Shown in pieces: positions 41,504-55,700 of a stretch of 59,834 nucleotides of DNA. This DNA comes from Spongospora subterranea (Eukaryota; Endomyxa; Phytomyxea; Plasmodiophorida; Plasmodiophoridae): the NCBI GenBank assembly GCA_900404475.1, contig OUQQ01000044.1:5959-65792 (forward strand). The letters are read 5' to 3'. Below the pieces are notes generated by a model that made no database searches, was not told the DNA's origin, and saw only the letters and a program-made list of their open reading frames with translations. The position numbers were made by a program, and so were the translations under genes. Positions within the stretch are counted from its first letter, which is position 1. The number at the start of each line of letters is the position of its first letter.

Positions 41504-43018
41504 ATGGCTGACGAATGGACCAATGAATCACTCACCCTCATGACCGTCGATGCCCTCCGAGAAACGTGCCGCGATTGCGCTCTGTCGTCGTCGGGACGCA
41601 AGAGCGAGCTGATTACTCGCCTGCTTCAGCATAAAAACTCGCGACAGATTCGCGGCGTCGTTGATCCCAGAAGATCTCCAGGAAAACCTGCTGAGGTTCC
41701 CTATAGCTGCTCTTTTTACAGTACAGGTTCTGAACATTCCTTCTGCCCAGACGTTAATGCCCCGCCTGCGCCGTCCAACTCCCCCGGAACATATGAGATT
41801 AAATCCAGTGCAACCCGAGGTAAAATTTTTGCTACGATATTGCTTTTCACAATGTGGTAATCGTGTAATAGATTGCTCCGCCGCTGCCCAGGAGGATTCT
41901 CCCTCCGCGACCCATGTCTATAGCGCCTTTTCCTAGAGAAGTCAAGTTGTCAACATCAGTAGACGTAAAGCCTTGCATTCCCAAATGTACTCATTCAAAA
42001 GTATACTCTATTATCATTGACAATGTTATAGCATTGGTCGATGACGTCAAACCACCTTTCTTTCCGATTATCGAGCGGGTTGAAATGGATGTTGAATCCC
42101 CACCGGTAACCAAAAGTGAACGTTCTTCGTCACCTGTCCAATCACCAAAGAAATCGTGATATATTGCTTCTAATTTTTTATATCTACTTACATGATTCTC
42201 AGGGTCTCAGGCTTCTCGATTGCGTTCGTTTGTCATTCGAATCTAAACAGAAGCATGGAAGCGCATTTTCTTTGTCTGCAAAACAACCCGTTCAAGACTG
42301 AGGATGTCAATATATGCAGTTTTGGTGCTGTATGGTTCCTATGAGTTACAGATTGATATCGCCAATTACAATTTCAGATATAGGGTGGAAGAGTCAATCT
42401 CCCAGGTACTTCTTTAAATACGCCATTCGTATTTGATTTTGGAGTCGCCTCGTACGAAGAAATTCAAAAGCAGTTAATTGCGAATGATCAAAACATGTTT
42501 TACACTAAAAGCGGTGTTTTGAAAATGGTTGAAAGGAATCTTCAAATCAAGCCCAAACCGGAAAGGTTGCAGGCGACTTGTATATATTTCAAACCAAACT
42601 CATTTCAATGTGCACTTAAGGTTTCAGGACGATCCTCGACACTTCAATCTTATCGTTTGTTTTGAGCAGCGAATCTTTGGTAAATGTCGTCATGCATTGG
42701 CTGCTATTTTTTTAGGCAATTCGTTGTTCCAGATATTGTCTTAGAAGATCTTGAATCCAGGCGGCCACAACGTCATCGATTATCTCATGTTATCAACATC
42801 GAGACTGTAGATAATTTCGCTAGCGCTAAAATTGGTGGCCAACTTGCACACCAATTAGTTCAGATGGTCAGTTTGTTTTTGGTTTTTTTTCTATCGCAGG
42901 ATCATGATTATCATAATTTTAGATTGCCGAGTCTCCTGATTGGGAAGCAGATTTACCTTCAATGTTAGCCAAAATCGAAACCACGGTGGTATTACAACAT
43001 GCTGTAGTATTTTACTAA
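41504..43018 (+). CDS. SAP-domain protein of unknown function
   Basis: From ATG 41504 (MADEWTNESLTLMTVDALRE) a SAP motif is visible: LMTVDALRETCRDCALSSSG then RKSELITRLLQHKN, the helix-turn-helix of about 35 residues that binds scaffold-attachment DNA or RNA. Later exons include LIPEDLQENLLRFPIAALFT (in another frame, so a short intron or frame change lies near 41650), a Ser-Pro segment SERSSSPVQSPKKS, NTPFVFDFGVASYEEIQKQL, RHFNLIVCFEQRIF|DIVLEDL and NFASAKIGGQLAHQLVQ. The last stretch reads AESPDWEADLPSMLAKIETT before TAA 43016-43018. A nuclear nucleic-acid-binding role is likely from the SAP domain. A PIAS-type SUMO ligase was considered, but no SP-RING was seen. Splicing after 42500 is unresolved. 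Confidence 0.5.
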
Positions 43019-43100
43019 CCTATTAAATCGTTAAACGACGATTTGTTTATCGTTACAGAAGAGTCTGTTTATAGTTGCAAATAACAATATTTACATGATA

Positions 43101-45902
43101 CTACGAAGGGCGACGTCGCAAATTAGCAAACGTCGTACCAACATTTACTACAAACGCGGAAGTAAATTCCGCGGTTGGCTCTGCCCGTAGTGAATTGTCC
43201 ATGAGTTCGTGAAAGCCGATTTGAAGATAGGAGGTTCGATTCATGACCTCCTTTTTGCTATTCACGCGTATTTCAGTGGACCAGCCCCCATCGCCATTGG
43301 GATACACGATCAGAATAGGAACCGTTGTCTTGGTTCCTTGTGCGACGGACACCAAATGAACTGGGAGATTGCTCTGTGCATCAATCAGATGCACCTTCAT
43401 CACCGCTGGGTGTTCCAGGTTCATGTCGGACACTTCCAAAACCACTTTCTCCTGAGTGAATAGCCAATGCGGATACCCGGATTTCCAAAACACGTGGCAT
43501 CGTTCGAGAAACCGCTGCAACAGTGCAGACTGAGATCGCCATGCCGCTGGCTCGTTGGACGATGCGATCGTTGAGTTCGATGGTGATAATGGCGCATTGC
43601 CAGTCAACCGCCCGTCATCAATTGTGCGATAAACTCGTCGCGATGAAGTTAATTGGCAGACGCTAGATAAGCAAGCGTCAACAACGGTCACATGTTTTTT
43701 GTCGTCAATTCGTAAGAGCTGCGAACGGATCACGTATTGCTTGGACTTATCCCCGACCTTCGCTTTACGAACGCCAGCGAAGGAGATGGCTTTTTGCGAT
43801 GGGATAACTTCCTTGGTCTTGATACGGCAGCACGCTTCCACCGTTCCAGCGCCAATCGCACATAGATCCAGGCGCATCTTGTAAGCGAAATTGGGCGCCA
43901 GGGAGGCGAGCAGCGTCGTCTCGACCGGTGTGTCGTGATAGGTCGACATAAATAAGTGAATGGACCCGTTATCGTCGATCTGCTCATTTGGTTCAATATT
44001 CGTGTCATAACAATCTCGACCTGCCCTGGGGAAACCCAACCTTTAACAACGGGATCTCCCATTTCACCACCATGTCGAACATGCCGTTGTCGCTACGCGT
44101 CGAGTAGATATCGGTGTTGATCACTTGCTGGATCATCTCGGGCGCCGTCAGCTGCTGCGATAGACGATCGATCACGTCGACAAAGTCGCTGCGGTTCACC
44201 AGAACCATCTGCTGCTGCGCGCCTTCCTGTGAATCGATTCCAGACGAGATTAGCACTGGATTCGGGTCGGCATCGGCCACCATGGCGACCGAGTTCTGTC
44301 GCGAGGCACTGATCTCGTAGGGAATATAAATGCAACGATAGTCGTGAAACAGATCCCGCGGTCCCAACATCCATTCAAGCGCCGCTTGAATCGACTCAAA
44401 CATGACGCGGCGTTGATTCCGGTATTGCGGCAACAACACCAAACGGATATGCAAACAGGGATTTCGGTCTTCACGAGCATCGCGTCGTAGACAGAGCTTT
44501 AGAAATCCGGCCAGATATTGGTCTGACAACAGAGGGGCTGGGGCGGTTTCAGCAGTAGTTGCACCAGAGATGACGGCGGCCAATGACGATGGAGGAACCG
44601 ACGCCTCCGTTATGACCGAGGGTGTTTGTGCAGGTTTCGGTTGAGTGCGCTCCTTGGCGAACAATATGTAGGGGCCAACGTCGTTCGTTGACCATTGTTC
44701 CAGATACTTGTCGAAGATGGCGCGGAGCCGGGCCTCGTCGCCTTCGTTGGACCCGTGATGGGCCGTGATGAACGATTGCCAATCGTCGTCGACCATCTGG
44801 ACCAGAGTGAGATTGGGGGTGGACAATCGCCGGACCGTTGGCAGGCTCTCCATCATTGAGGACGAGGCGGTGACCGGGACCGAGAGCGGCACCGTTCTTG
44901 GAGAACCCCTAGCGAGATTCGGTTCGCTGCGGGATGGAGTTAGGCGCTTGGTCCAATGCGGATCGGGGTGGAATCCTTCCATCCGCGATCGTTTCCCACC
45001 CGAATACGGAAACATGGATGATTTCAGGACTCGTGCGTTGTCTTCGGCCGTATCCTCGTCCAATATCCATGGTTCAACCAGGAATTCCGGTTCGCCTGTG
45101 CTGTGACATCGGCGCTGGTTCGGCGACGATTTCGACGGGTCGTTTTGGTCGAAATCCGACATGGATCTGTCGGAACCGTCCGCTCCGTATGGAGTGAAGA
45201 AGTTCTGTGATCCGACCCGATCCAGCGACTCAATCGACGAGATCATGAGCGGTATTAGCGGGTCGGTCGTCAGTCCCACTCCTGATCCGTCCGAGGTCCA
45301 GGGCTCCTTGATTATGTCTAATCCCACAATCGCTAAGTTTTTGGCCGGTCCGAGGCTGCCGCGGCTGATTCCACGATGAGAGGTTGGGCCGGCTAGAACT
45401 AGTTCGCTATTTCTATCCAATATCATCGACCGGTCCAGATCCATTGCCTGGCCAGCCAATAAACCATTCCGTGCCGGTCGGTCACAACATGTGTGGTCCG
45501 ACCCTTTTCGGTGCTCGGCGATTTTCCTGCATTTGGCGCCATTCGATTGTACGAGAATGAGGACGTATCTCGCCCACCAATCGATTCGAGAATAATCTGA
45601 CACACGATGACCCCGATATCGTCCATGTGGCGTCGCGACAGCAGCAACGGCGAGTTGGCACCGGATACCCGACTGAATTGCAATTTGGGCAGAGACAGGT
45701 CGCCCATGCCGGCAATAGTCGACCGATATGATGCCCGCGTACGACCACGAAAACTCCCGAATACGAACCGACAAGCGTTCGCGACCATTGCAGAATAAAC
45801 TAGTCGAGTTGTCGGATCAATTCTAATGAAAATTTGGCCGAAAGCACGGAACGTGAACTGGATGAATTCAAGGATTGGCGTTTTCGGATATCTGTTTTTC
45901 AA
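43101..45902 (-). CDS. Large unknown protein with a low-complexity middle
   Basis: The product is not recognised. The N-terminal part (RAFGQIFIRIDPTTRLVYSA, SRRHMDDIGVIVCQIILESI) is joined by a 44-nt intron (donor CAT|GTTGTG, acceptor GGCCAG) to AMDLDRSMILDRNSELVLAG. A polar Ser/Pro/Asp-rich stretch of about 250 residues follows, then a folded-looking block (LLSDQYLAGFLKLCLRRDAR, FESIQAALEWMLGPRDLFHD, YRCIYIPYEISASR). After another short intron near 44039 comes a beta-rich C-terminal third with HLFMSTYHDTPVETTLLASL and EKVVLEVSDMNLEHPAVMKV, ending at 43101. There are no membrane helices. The true start may be an ATG at 45939, one base out of frame across a run of A at about 45897-45901, so a sequencing indel is possible. 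Alternatives such as DEPDC5 or an ATG13-like protein were considered and not supported. Confidence 0.5.
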
Positions 45903-45996
45903 ACCGGTTGAACCGGAGTTTCACAGCCGGTCCCGCCATTCCGAACGTTTCATACAAACACGTACATACACATTCATGGAACGATTCGTTGACAGG

Positions 45997-48900
45997 TTAT
46001 GAATAGCGGGAAACGGATGAACGACGAGCGTAAGACAAAAGGATCATATTGCGTGTTGTATTCGGTTCGCGGGAGTGGTTGTCGACCATGTCCGATGCAC
46101 CTGTAAGTTTACGAAGCTGTCGAACCTGACGTTGCAGCTCGTGAATGGACGCAAAAACGGCCTCGAAAAACGGACCATCAAGAGTGGGGTCGAAGTTTCT
46201 GAGCGTTCTGATAGAATGAAGATGAACAATAACCCCCCAATGAGAGACAGACACGAATACCTTTCAATGCGACACATTTCTTGACCATATTCGAGCAAAT
46301 AAGGCGATGAGGTGCCGGACTGCTGTAGATGAAACTGGACCATATCAAGTAAAATCCAGATGCAGTTTTCCAGAATAAACCTAGACCGACACGTCAAACG
46401 GCGTCGAACCGGAAAAATTCAAAATACCGTTGGCAATGGTCGAATTCTACCCGACGCTCGTGAAGAAACAGTGCATCCAAACTCTGATCACGATGTAGCT
46501 GGGACGATGAATAATCAATCAGATCCACCAAAAACGTCAAAGGTGGGGGACCAGATTCTGGCTCGGCACGCGAGCTTATATCGAACGAGAACAGATCCCC
46601 AGAATTATACGCCTAAGTGCTGAAAATTGGCGGTCGCAAATGTGTTTCAGATAAATACCAACCTTTTGCGTCTGGACGAAGCCGATAGCATTACAAAGCA
46701 GACGAAGCGTCAGCCATTGTTCAGCTTCGAAATTCTGTGATGTAGCGTAGGGCCCCGAACACAGAACATGTGCCAGAGATACAGCAAATTGGCAGACATG
46801 TCGCCTCTGCTCGACTAGAATATCGCCTGGGATATTCCTAAATCTTCCAGGGTGGAGACCTGCAACAAGGATAAATCGAGAGACATTTCGATCTGCGAAA
46901 GAGCGAGAACCAATTTCATAAATTATACTGAGACATCGCTGGAGTTCTTGAAGATTGGGCATGAATAACGGCAACCGCAGCGAACAGAGCAGTTGCCGTC
47001 GGAACACAACTACGAATTCGGTAATCTGGCGCTGAAGGGCTGTTGACCTGAGAAATGTTGTAGAGAACAATATAAACCCGCAATCGTGGCATTACTCAGC
47101 TAAGGCAGCTGCAAGTGCATGGGAGATGTCCATAACCAGATACCAGATATCGTGTAATCGCTTCGATGCGTCGTTGAGGTTGAGTACAGATCGAAACCAG
47201 CTATTACTGACACAGGAGAGGAACCCTAAATCGACAACAATTTGGCTGCAAACAAAAGAGTCAGCAATCAAAACCCCTAAATAATGACGAGCTTTGAGCG
47301 TTTACCTGCCACGTGGATGCGATGCCACAGCCATGACAAACATCAACATTATTTTGACCCGGGCTAATTCCTCGCTTTTACAGGCAGTGAGAAACTGATT
47401 CATTAGCCATGCTATGACTGCCGAAACCTGTTGAAAATGTAAGTTATGATAAAGTGTTCACACAAAACGCCACCGACAGGTTGCGGATCTTGCAATTGGC
47501 TACGTTGAACCAAAACAGGTAAATGACGACAAACGTAGCTTTTCGAATCGAAAGGAACGAGTTCACAAGCAATCCCAAGAACAGAGTCGCATCCGTCGAA
47601 CTGCGGATTTCGTACGAGCTCCAACGAGAACACCGATAATATACAATCGCATACAGTGGCGTATGCATTAAGTTCGGCAGCCAGACCTGACGCAGATGGA
47701 AGCCGGCTGCAAGTTGAATATAGATCTGATTTGACATTTGAAAGACCAGCGCGATCCGAGGGAAACTCAACTCACTAGAGTGCAATCGCAACGATTTAAG
47801 CAATTCAGATAAAGAATCAGGAGCCAGCGGACCATCACTGTGATAAAACACTGCCAGAAGCAGCTGCGAGGCGTCTTTGGTGACTTGAAGAGGTATCCCT
47901 TCAAGTTGAAGAGATTTTGATATCAGATTCTGCTGATGATTGCGAAGAACATCTGGTTTCAAGAACTTGGGCCGGTGCAGAAGGACAGATTCTAAGAACA
48001 ACTTCCAATTCATGATGCAGATGATCAATGAGCTGCGATATTCAGGATGGAAATCGGCCCATTCTTCAGCGCTTGGCAGCATTTCCTTCAGCCAGATGTC
48101 TGTACAATTGAGCACGCTGCCCAGCAGGTCCTCAGACACGTTGCACTTTGACGATTCCAGCTCCGTTGACAGGATCCGGAACGCGTAAGATCTACAGACA
48201 GATGAACATCAATCCAATTCTATGCCAAACAGGCATCGGTACCTGGATCTAGTAGCATGCAGTCTAGTTTGTATCCCATCAACCGGTAAAGCCGTTGTCA
48301 AAACAGCAGTTACCGCGACCCAAAGCGAATCTCCCCACGTTTCTACAACACCGTCAACAATAGACGATATTGAGCGATACTCTACAGCGGAAGTCCAAAG
48401 GTGACTGAGCATGCACAAAATCTGAAGAAAAAAAATCAATGAGACGATGGGCCACTGGCAGAATTAGACTGTGAACCTGTTCAAACATATTCGTCATCCT
48501 CAACTCTTGGTTGATGTAATTCTTCAATGGTACAATAATGTTTCCAGGAGACGCCTCGTTTCGCTGTAATGTGCATTCGAACAGACGCTCGGCTAACCCG
48601 GGCTGGTATTGAAGAGAGTTCGTGATCAGATCTAGAACACAGTTCTTCAACATGGGGATATCTAGCTCTAAAAAACGGCCTGAGAAATGTCAGATAGGTG
48701 TGAAGAGAAAAAATCGATAAAAGCTTACAGCATTGAACCCTAACATCATGAACTTTAGCCTGGCCCAGGAGAGCGGCAACAGTGGCACCCCCTTGAGTGT
48801 TGTAACTGGAGAGCTGCACTATCTTGGTGAGAGTAACCAGAGCGTGTTTTGACCATATATATTCCGGCAAATCAATATATGACGCAACGGACTGCAGAAT

Positions 48901-51706
48901 ACGAGAACTTTCAAGACCTTGACGGAAACACAGATCGAACCAGGCGTCGCCGAGAGATATGTTGGACTGACACTTCATCATAATTGATAAGGCCAGTTGA
49001 AACACCTGAAAGGCGTAATTCATCCAGCCAGAGACAACGGTTTTGGTACGGGACGCAACCGTGAACTCAAGTTGGTCATGAGAGCTGACAATTGGCTGGA
49101 TAGCAGCGTGCTGCATCGCTGGCTCCTGGCACATTCGTAAAGCGACACGGTGTCCGACTTGGCCACACAGCGTTAGCTGCGACTCGAGATCGTCGCTGGA
49201 AAGCAGCGTCACGAGTAGACGGGAAACGGATTCGCCAAGGGCCGAGCGTGACTGAACATCTTGGAACCGCCAAGAATTGTACACCGTGAACACATCATTG
49301 CAGATGAAATCGATGAGACGAATGCAGAAAGGGATATAGTCGTCCACAGGAAATTGTAGTGCAAGCTCAGATCGAATCAGAATGCGCTCGAGCAGTTTGA
49401 TCACCTGAACTGTGCAGGAAAACCTTCCCGATGGAATGTCGATGCTGTAAAGAAAGGAATGCGACTGATCCGCAACTGCATATCGATGTAATCGGCGCGA
49501 GAATCCGACATCGAACACTGGTGAATAGCAAAGAAGGCCCAACAGCGACTCGATCAAAGGAGGAAGAGTGGATTCAGTCCAAACTATGAAATCGGTTAAT
49601 GTCGTGGACATGCTGCCAAACTAATGCAAATACCTTCACCAACTTTGGCTGAACTGAGAAGCAGCAGAACAGCTTCTGCAAGTCTATCAGTAATTGGACA
49701 TTCTTTCAGCTCTTCATTGCTCAATGATACGAGCTGTAACGCGAGGCGCGAGAATTCGAGAATGAACGATGACGCAGACGGCAATGCGGAGGAAACAGCT
49801 TCGAAAAACAGGGTTTGAAGGAAGGTAAAACACCATCCATGACGGAAGTCGGAAGACGAGATGGAATCTAGAGCATCTAGAGCTGGATATACACAAGACG
49901 GGGAGGTCGCCATAACCTGAAGCAGTCGAAGGAACATTGCAGTTTCTGAGAAATCGTGAATGATTTTGTTGTTACGATCCTGGACATTGAAAGCCGCAGA
50001 AAACCTGTTAAAGTAAACATCAAATTTGACGCCACGTGAAAGATGAATGATCTACCTGTTGAATGCCTCATCAAATAAAGGGAAAGAGCTTAGTTTTCCA
50101 CCTTGCCGATGGTTGATTTCAAACCAGAGTCTTTCCGCTAGGTCTGGGTGATGCTCTAATAAGGTAGAGTATAATGGAAGCATGTACCCTTCCAAGAATT
50201 TGGGCAGCTCGGCAAGGATATTGATGGCTTTACTCATGCATAATGAACTAAGAAGGTCGTGGAAGGTATCACGGGACAGGACAGCGGACGGCTCGAAATG
50301 TGGATGAGAATCCAACAGTTTCAGCATATCGTGCAATTTCGAGAATGCATCCAGGTGCACCGCATACGACAGATAGCGCAAAACTCGTTTCTGTGGACCA
50401 GACACCTTCTCAATGTTGGTAATAATGCTAGGAACAACACGAACAGCCAATCAATCAAAATGCAACAGAAGCAATCAACAATCAACGCGCATACCCTTTC
50501 TTATGAAAAATCTCGTTCAGCTGGTATGTTAAGCATAAATAGGCAGACCATGAGAGTAATAAGGGCCCCTGATCAGGAGCCAGGCTAGAAAAATTGCTGA
50601 ATAGTTTACAATCCAGGTCGAGCGGTTCACCAATCTTTGGGACATCGGCCGCACTTTCAGCGTCAACGGCGGCAACCATCTTCCGTAAATCTAAAATGTG
50701 GGTAAAGATCTGGAACCAAATTGCCGACGCGCATCTGGAGAAACGCCTTCCATCAGCCGATAGCAGGGTATATCTGGGCCAATTGCTGCGAAGCTCGTGA
50801 ACAATGAACAGCTCTAGCAGTTGACTAGTTTGGGCTTCAGTTGGACTCGACTTGAATGCAAACATGTAGCCTTTGATAAGCTGCAGAAGCATTGCTTGCT
50901 GTTCCATAATGCCATCGGCCCATATCTGCGATAGCTCTGGAGAATGCGTCAGCGGCGTGGGAATCTCCAGCTTCCACAAATGCTGATACAGATTCAAGAT
51001 TTGTCCGAACAGATCTCCACATTTGGAGACGACTTTGCGGGCGATGCTGCAGTAAGGGCTCATGGCATCACCTAATTACGAAATAGACAGTAAATATAAT
51101 GGGAAATGCTCTGCAGATAAGAGATTACAAACTACCTGAAGTGAGTAGCATGGCGCTAACCAATAACAGCAGTTCCGCACGCTCTTGAAAGAAAAACTTC
51201 AAAAGTGCATCGAGGTCCGGCTCAGATGTGCTCGCAGAATGACGTTGTTTGACAAATTGGGTCCAGAGGGTTAAACAGCTCCCATAAGATAATCCCTAAT
51301 GGAGTATTACAAACACAAGAGCCAGTACGAGGGGTAATCCCCACAGGGTACCGACCAGGCTCGTTGCCGTTTGTTGAACATGATTCAGGTCCTGTGTTGA
51401 TTGATTCACAACCAGCGCTTGCGATGAAGGTGAACTGGTTCCATCATGGTAAAGATCCAATCGTATCCGCCTAATCATGTCCTCGTCCAACAGTTCCCGT
51501 TCCTAAATCAAAGCAACAACGATCAGATTGTCACGGAAAACGGGTGGAAGAACAGCGCCATTATGAATCACTACCAATCTTTGCAGAACGAGCTCGGTCG
51601 GTTCAGCATTGCTAAGAGAGCGGCACAGCTCCGACGCGGATCGAGCGATTTTCGCCATCTGTTGGTGGTCGATCCGTGTGACTCCGCAGGAGGAGCGTAG
51701 CGCCAT
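45997..51706 (-). CDS. Nup188-like nuclear pore scaffold protein
   Basis: A long alpha-helical, multi-exon gene. The N-terminus (from about ATG 51706) reads AKIARSASELCRSLSNAEPT, followed across a 42-nt intron by ERELLDEDMIRRIRLDLYHD, comparable to the family's RELW...LNKHW start. A second splice joins TATSL to GLSYGSCLTLWTQF and LLKFFFQERAELLLLVSAML, like the LGLDEEQS and YYEERxxLLRCVLxLL motifs of Nup188. Further on are APDQGPLLLSWSAYL, a helix-rich core at 48481-49611 with YNSWRFQDVQSRSALGE, and YQPGLAERLFECTL. It ends FASIHELQRQVRQLRKLTG near 45997. Nup188 and Nup205 form the inner ring of the pore at the nuclear envelope. Nup205 is the main alternative, and exon limits are partly unresolved. 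Confidence 0.62.
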
Positions 51707-52787
51707 GGGCCAGGCAGCACTCACTCCCCATCATTGGCCTTGAGCGGGCGAGTGGCGTACCGAACCATTGGTTTGTGAGATCGGCGTTTGCTGGCAGGAA
51801 CTATCTGGGCAAAATATTGACCTGGTAGAACGATGTGGTGGATTGTGTTTGACGGGCGATATGATCTATCCCGCCGAGGAGTCTATAATGGCGGTGAACA
51901 TGTGTCATGATTCTAAAGTCAGTTAGCGTTCGCAATCAACATCCGCTTAGATTTCTCGTGATTCAACTAGAAGAACAAAAAAATGGTCGACGACTTTGAC
52001 TATTGGATATTTCATAACACTTCGCATAAAAGAATCGTATATCTTGTGCAGTCTGGTCTGGCAACCCATTACGCCAAGTGCCGTCCTGGCCAAGGTATTG
52101 GGGGTTTTATCATAGGTTGTGGGTTGGGAACACCCTTCCCTTCTTTTCCCTTCCCTTTATATATCACATTCTATTGCGGTATTCGACCTTGATAATCCTG
52201 CCGTTCCTGTTGTCATCCTTTGTCTTGACCGCCACACCATGTGATCAATATGGGACCACCACAAGTCACTCAACATTTCAAAGAACTCATTTAACATCTG
52301 TATTGGATCTGTTTATGCAGTAAACTGTGATATTTGACAATCCAGATTTTCACAAACCAAAAAACGGGATCAACGAATGTTCTCAAACCCTTTTAGAGTT
52401 GGTTTAATACTCCATATGGCCCTTCATCCGATCATCTATTCAAACAATGACCACTGAAAACAAATCCACAACTCATTCAATATGGGATACGAGTGTGGAA
52501 TAGTCTGAAATGGGGCAATTGTACTAAAGGATGGGTGAAGTTGGTGTACTTGCCTTGTCGTGAACACACCGCTGCGTTGCCATTCGAAATGGACCAGGAT
52601 AATGAACGGGCGGAAGGCCATAACATATGAATATCGGCCGGTGATGATGATGATGATGAGGAGGATTGTGAATATCCCCGAACCCCCTTGTTGAAATCGG
52701 GTACCGATAGGTCGATCATATTAACCTTTTTACAGGGTCTAAGGCCGTTTGGATTTAGTGGATCCCCAGGTCCAACCCAGACCCCAA
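51707..52787. promoter_or_regulatory. Divergent intergenic region between Nup188-like and RCC1-coiled-coil genes
   Basis: About 1.08 kb between two opposite starts. It contains a short GATGATGATGATGATGAG trinucleotide run near 52642 and a pyrimidine-rich TTCCCTTCTTTTCCC stretch near 52137. A plus-strand frame at 51983-52192 lacks recognisable motifs. A two-way promoter is expected. Confidence 0.35.
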
Positions 52788-55700
52788 ATGGAGAAGGGCA
52801 AAGACGAGCCATTGCAGAAAGAGTCAATGGACTATGGTCCAGCCCCTAATATCAAACGGCGCCAGCTCATATTCGATAGTTTACGGAAGATAACAGATGG
52901 TGCCGATCCGGCCGCTCGCAAGACGATCGGTTAGTCGATCGCACCCTCACTCAACATCGAAAAACAACGAGATTGTTTTGATTTGATTTAGTCAGTTAGA
53001 TTTGATTGTCATTTTCCCTATTCCATTGATGATTGTTTATCTATCTGTGGTCCCTCTCTCTCTCGTTTGCTAATCGGGATCACTTATCCCCCGTGATTCC
53101 CTTCCTGGCGTTATTCCATATCATTTCCCACGAGCGATTGGTGGTCCTGAATGTCTGGTGAACAGATTCCTCTGGAGGAACATACGTCTATACCTGGGGC
53201 GCTGGATATCATGGCCAGCTGGGAAGGAAGTTCAGTCGTGGCCAGAAGAAATACGCATCGGTTCCCCAATATGTGGCGTTCCCCGATGCGGTCGCCATTC
53301 GACAGGTCGCTTGCGGTGGCCTGCATACGGCCGCCGTCTCCGATGAAGGTCAGGTATTCACCTGGGGCGATGGGCGAATGGGCCAGCTGGGTCAGGTTCA
53401 TGAAGGGTTCGTCAATCAGCCGACACCTCGAGCGGTGAAATCGCTGACCGCATTCGTGGTCGCCGTTGCTTGTGGTCAATCCCATACCGTAATGCGATTA
53501 CCGTTCCCCATCGCGATCAGATGTGGTCGCCCAGACGCGTTCCTGAAATGTGTTGGTCAGGTGGTGTTGACCGATAAAGGGCGCCTGTATTCGTGGGGAT
53601 TCTCTCGCTATGGCCAAACCGGTCATGGAGATCGTCAAATGGTCAAGGTCCCAAAACTCATTGATATTGAGCGAAATATCGAATTCACCAAGATCGCTTG
53701 TGGCGATAAACATTCCGTCGCCCTCTCACGTATAAATCATTACAATTGCCCTTCAGCTGTTTTAACCATCGCCCTAACAGAAATCTTTGTCTTTTTCACA
53801 TCATTAATATTTCCAATGATATCCGTTTATTGTGTGATACCAATAATAATCAGCCAACGATCATGTGAATATTGCTGTGCCAGTTGATATTGGTGATGGT
53901 GTTTTGTGTGTTATCGCCAAGTCGTGTTTGATATTTGACCAGTGCCCCCTGATCGCCGTTTGTTCAGGTACCGGTCGGGTATACTCGTTCGGGTGTGGAG
54001 AACATGGTCAACTCGGCCATAGCGATCAGGCCGATCAGCTTCGCCCGACCGTGATCCAGTCGTTAGCGGCCACCAGGATCACAACCCTACGATGTGGCGC
54101 CATATTCACCTGTATGATATCGGAGTCGGGCGAGCTGTTCATCTGTGGATTTGGGGAGAATTTCTATCCAAACACGGATCACAACTTCATGTATCTTCCG
54201 AGAAAGTTCGCCTTTTCTGCCCGGATCAGTCATGTATCTTGTGGTCAAAGCCATATTGTAGCGCTTAGCGTTAAAGGCGAGGTCAACTCAACATCATTCG
54301 TCTAGCGTCTAGTTCTAACAAATGACATGTTATCGATTTAAAACGTTTGATTGAGTTGTTTGTGGTCGTTTATATTCGTGTTCAACAGCTAAAATTTTAT
54401 GGCAAAATCTGATCATTTACCACCACCTGTTCTCGTTTGTTGATCGTAGTTGTTATGGAGTTGGTATTGCCACATGACCTGACCGTTAATCTGTCTTAGG
54501 TCTATTGCGTTGGTGCAGGAGAATATGGCCAATTGGGCCATGGCGTTCGGGGCAATCTATCGGTTCCACGACTGATCATAGCCTCAAAGGATATTGTTCA
54601 GGTCGCCGCTGGCCGGTACCATTCTCTTGCGCTCACCAACTTTGGCGCCATATATTCCTGGGGAAATAACGACAACGGCCAGCTAGGTGCGACTTGTTGT
54701 TAAAACCGACCTTTTCGATGGGTTCGTGGATATATCGGTCGATTGTTTATCGATATATTTCAGGTCAGGATACGGACGATAATCTGCTGTTCCCGCGCGT
54801 GATCGAGCAGATTCTCGGGTCGGTTGTTGGGCAGATTGAGTGCGGCGAACACCATAGTGTGGCGCTGTCGAGTATCAAATGGTCAACGCTCGGTCATGAT
54901 ATGCATGAGTGGTTCCTTGGGCAGAAACAGGAACAGGTTCTCAAGCTGAGATACCTCAAGAAGACCAATTACGGCCTGGGCAAGAAGGAGCTTGGGAAGA
55001 TACGGGAGGAGATGCAACACTGGATTAAATCACGACAAAAGGTCAGATTCGTTCATCTCCTTTTTATGATTCTGGTTCACGGTTTCCGTTTTCCCTAACG
55101 AGACCGGAGTCGACGTGAAACTGACTCGATATGAACACAGACACGTGAAGAAACTAAAGAGGAGGAGAATAGGGATACGAAGATCCAGCTGGAAAGCATT
55201 CGGTCCCGTCAGGCAATGGCAACCGAAATAGCCGAACAGGTTGACAGCGATCGTAGTAATGCTGTAGTTAGCATTAATCAAAACGCGGCGGCAACGACAT
55301 CACCGTCGACCGCGAAACTATTATCGAATGTATCGATGATGTCCGATGCTGGCAATGATGCAGGGAACAGTTTGATGACGGGAACACCATCACATATCGT
55401 CAACCAAGATCAGAACCGCACAAAACAGAAGCGCTCGAAACCGATGAGGTTAATTATCTGTATAACTGCAATTGGGCGTGTTTCATCAGTTTCAGAATTG
55501 GGTTGTTCTTGTGGACACCCTTTATTGCTTTCCGTTCAATGGTTCCGTTGATGATTGTCTGATGGTTTTCTGACCGGTTTCCTGTCTATTCACAGCAAAC
55601 AGTTGAACGCGCTGTTGTTGCCACGTGCCGATGGTAAAGTTAGTGGCGGTGGTGATCAAGGAGCCCTTCTTCCTCCGATACCTTATACCGATCGTTAGTT

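Noticed and set aside
41504..43018. PIAS-type SUMO E3 ligase
   Set aside because: A SAP motif is present, but no SP-RING cysteines or PINIT motif could be read.
51296..51724. Tail-anchored membrane protein ending GLPLVLALVFVILH
   Set aside because: The hydrophobic end is intron sequence. Splicing TATSL to GLSYGSCLTLWTQF removes it and gives the N-terminus of the Nup188-like protein.
52477..52827. Minus-strand protein with a serine run
   Set aside because: The run comes from a GATGAT-type trinucleotide repeat in a divergent promoter, with no domain and no splice context.
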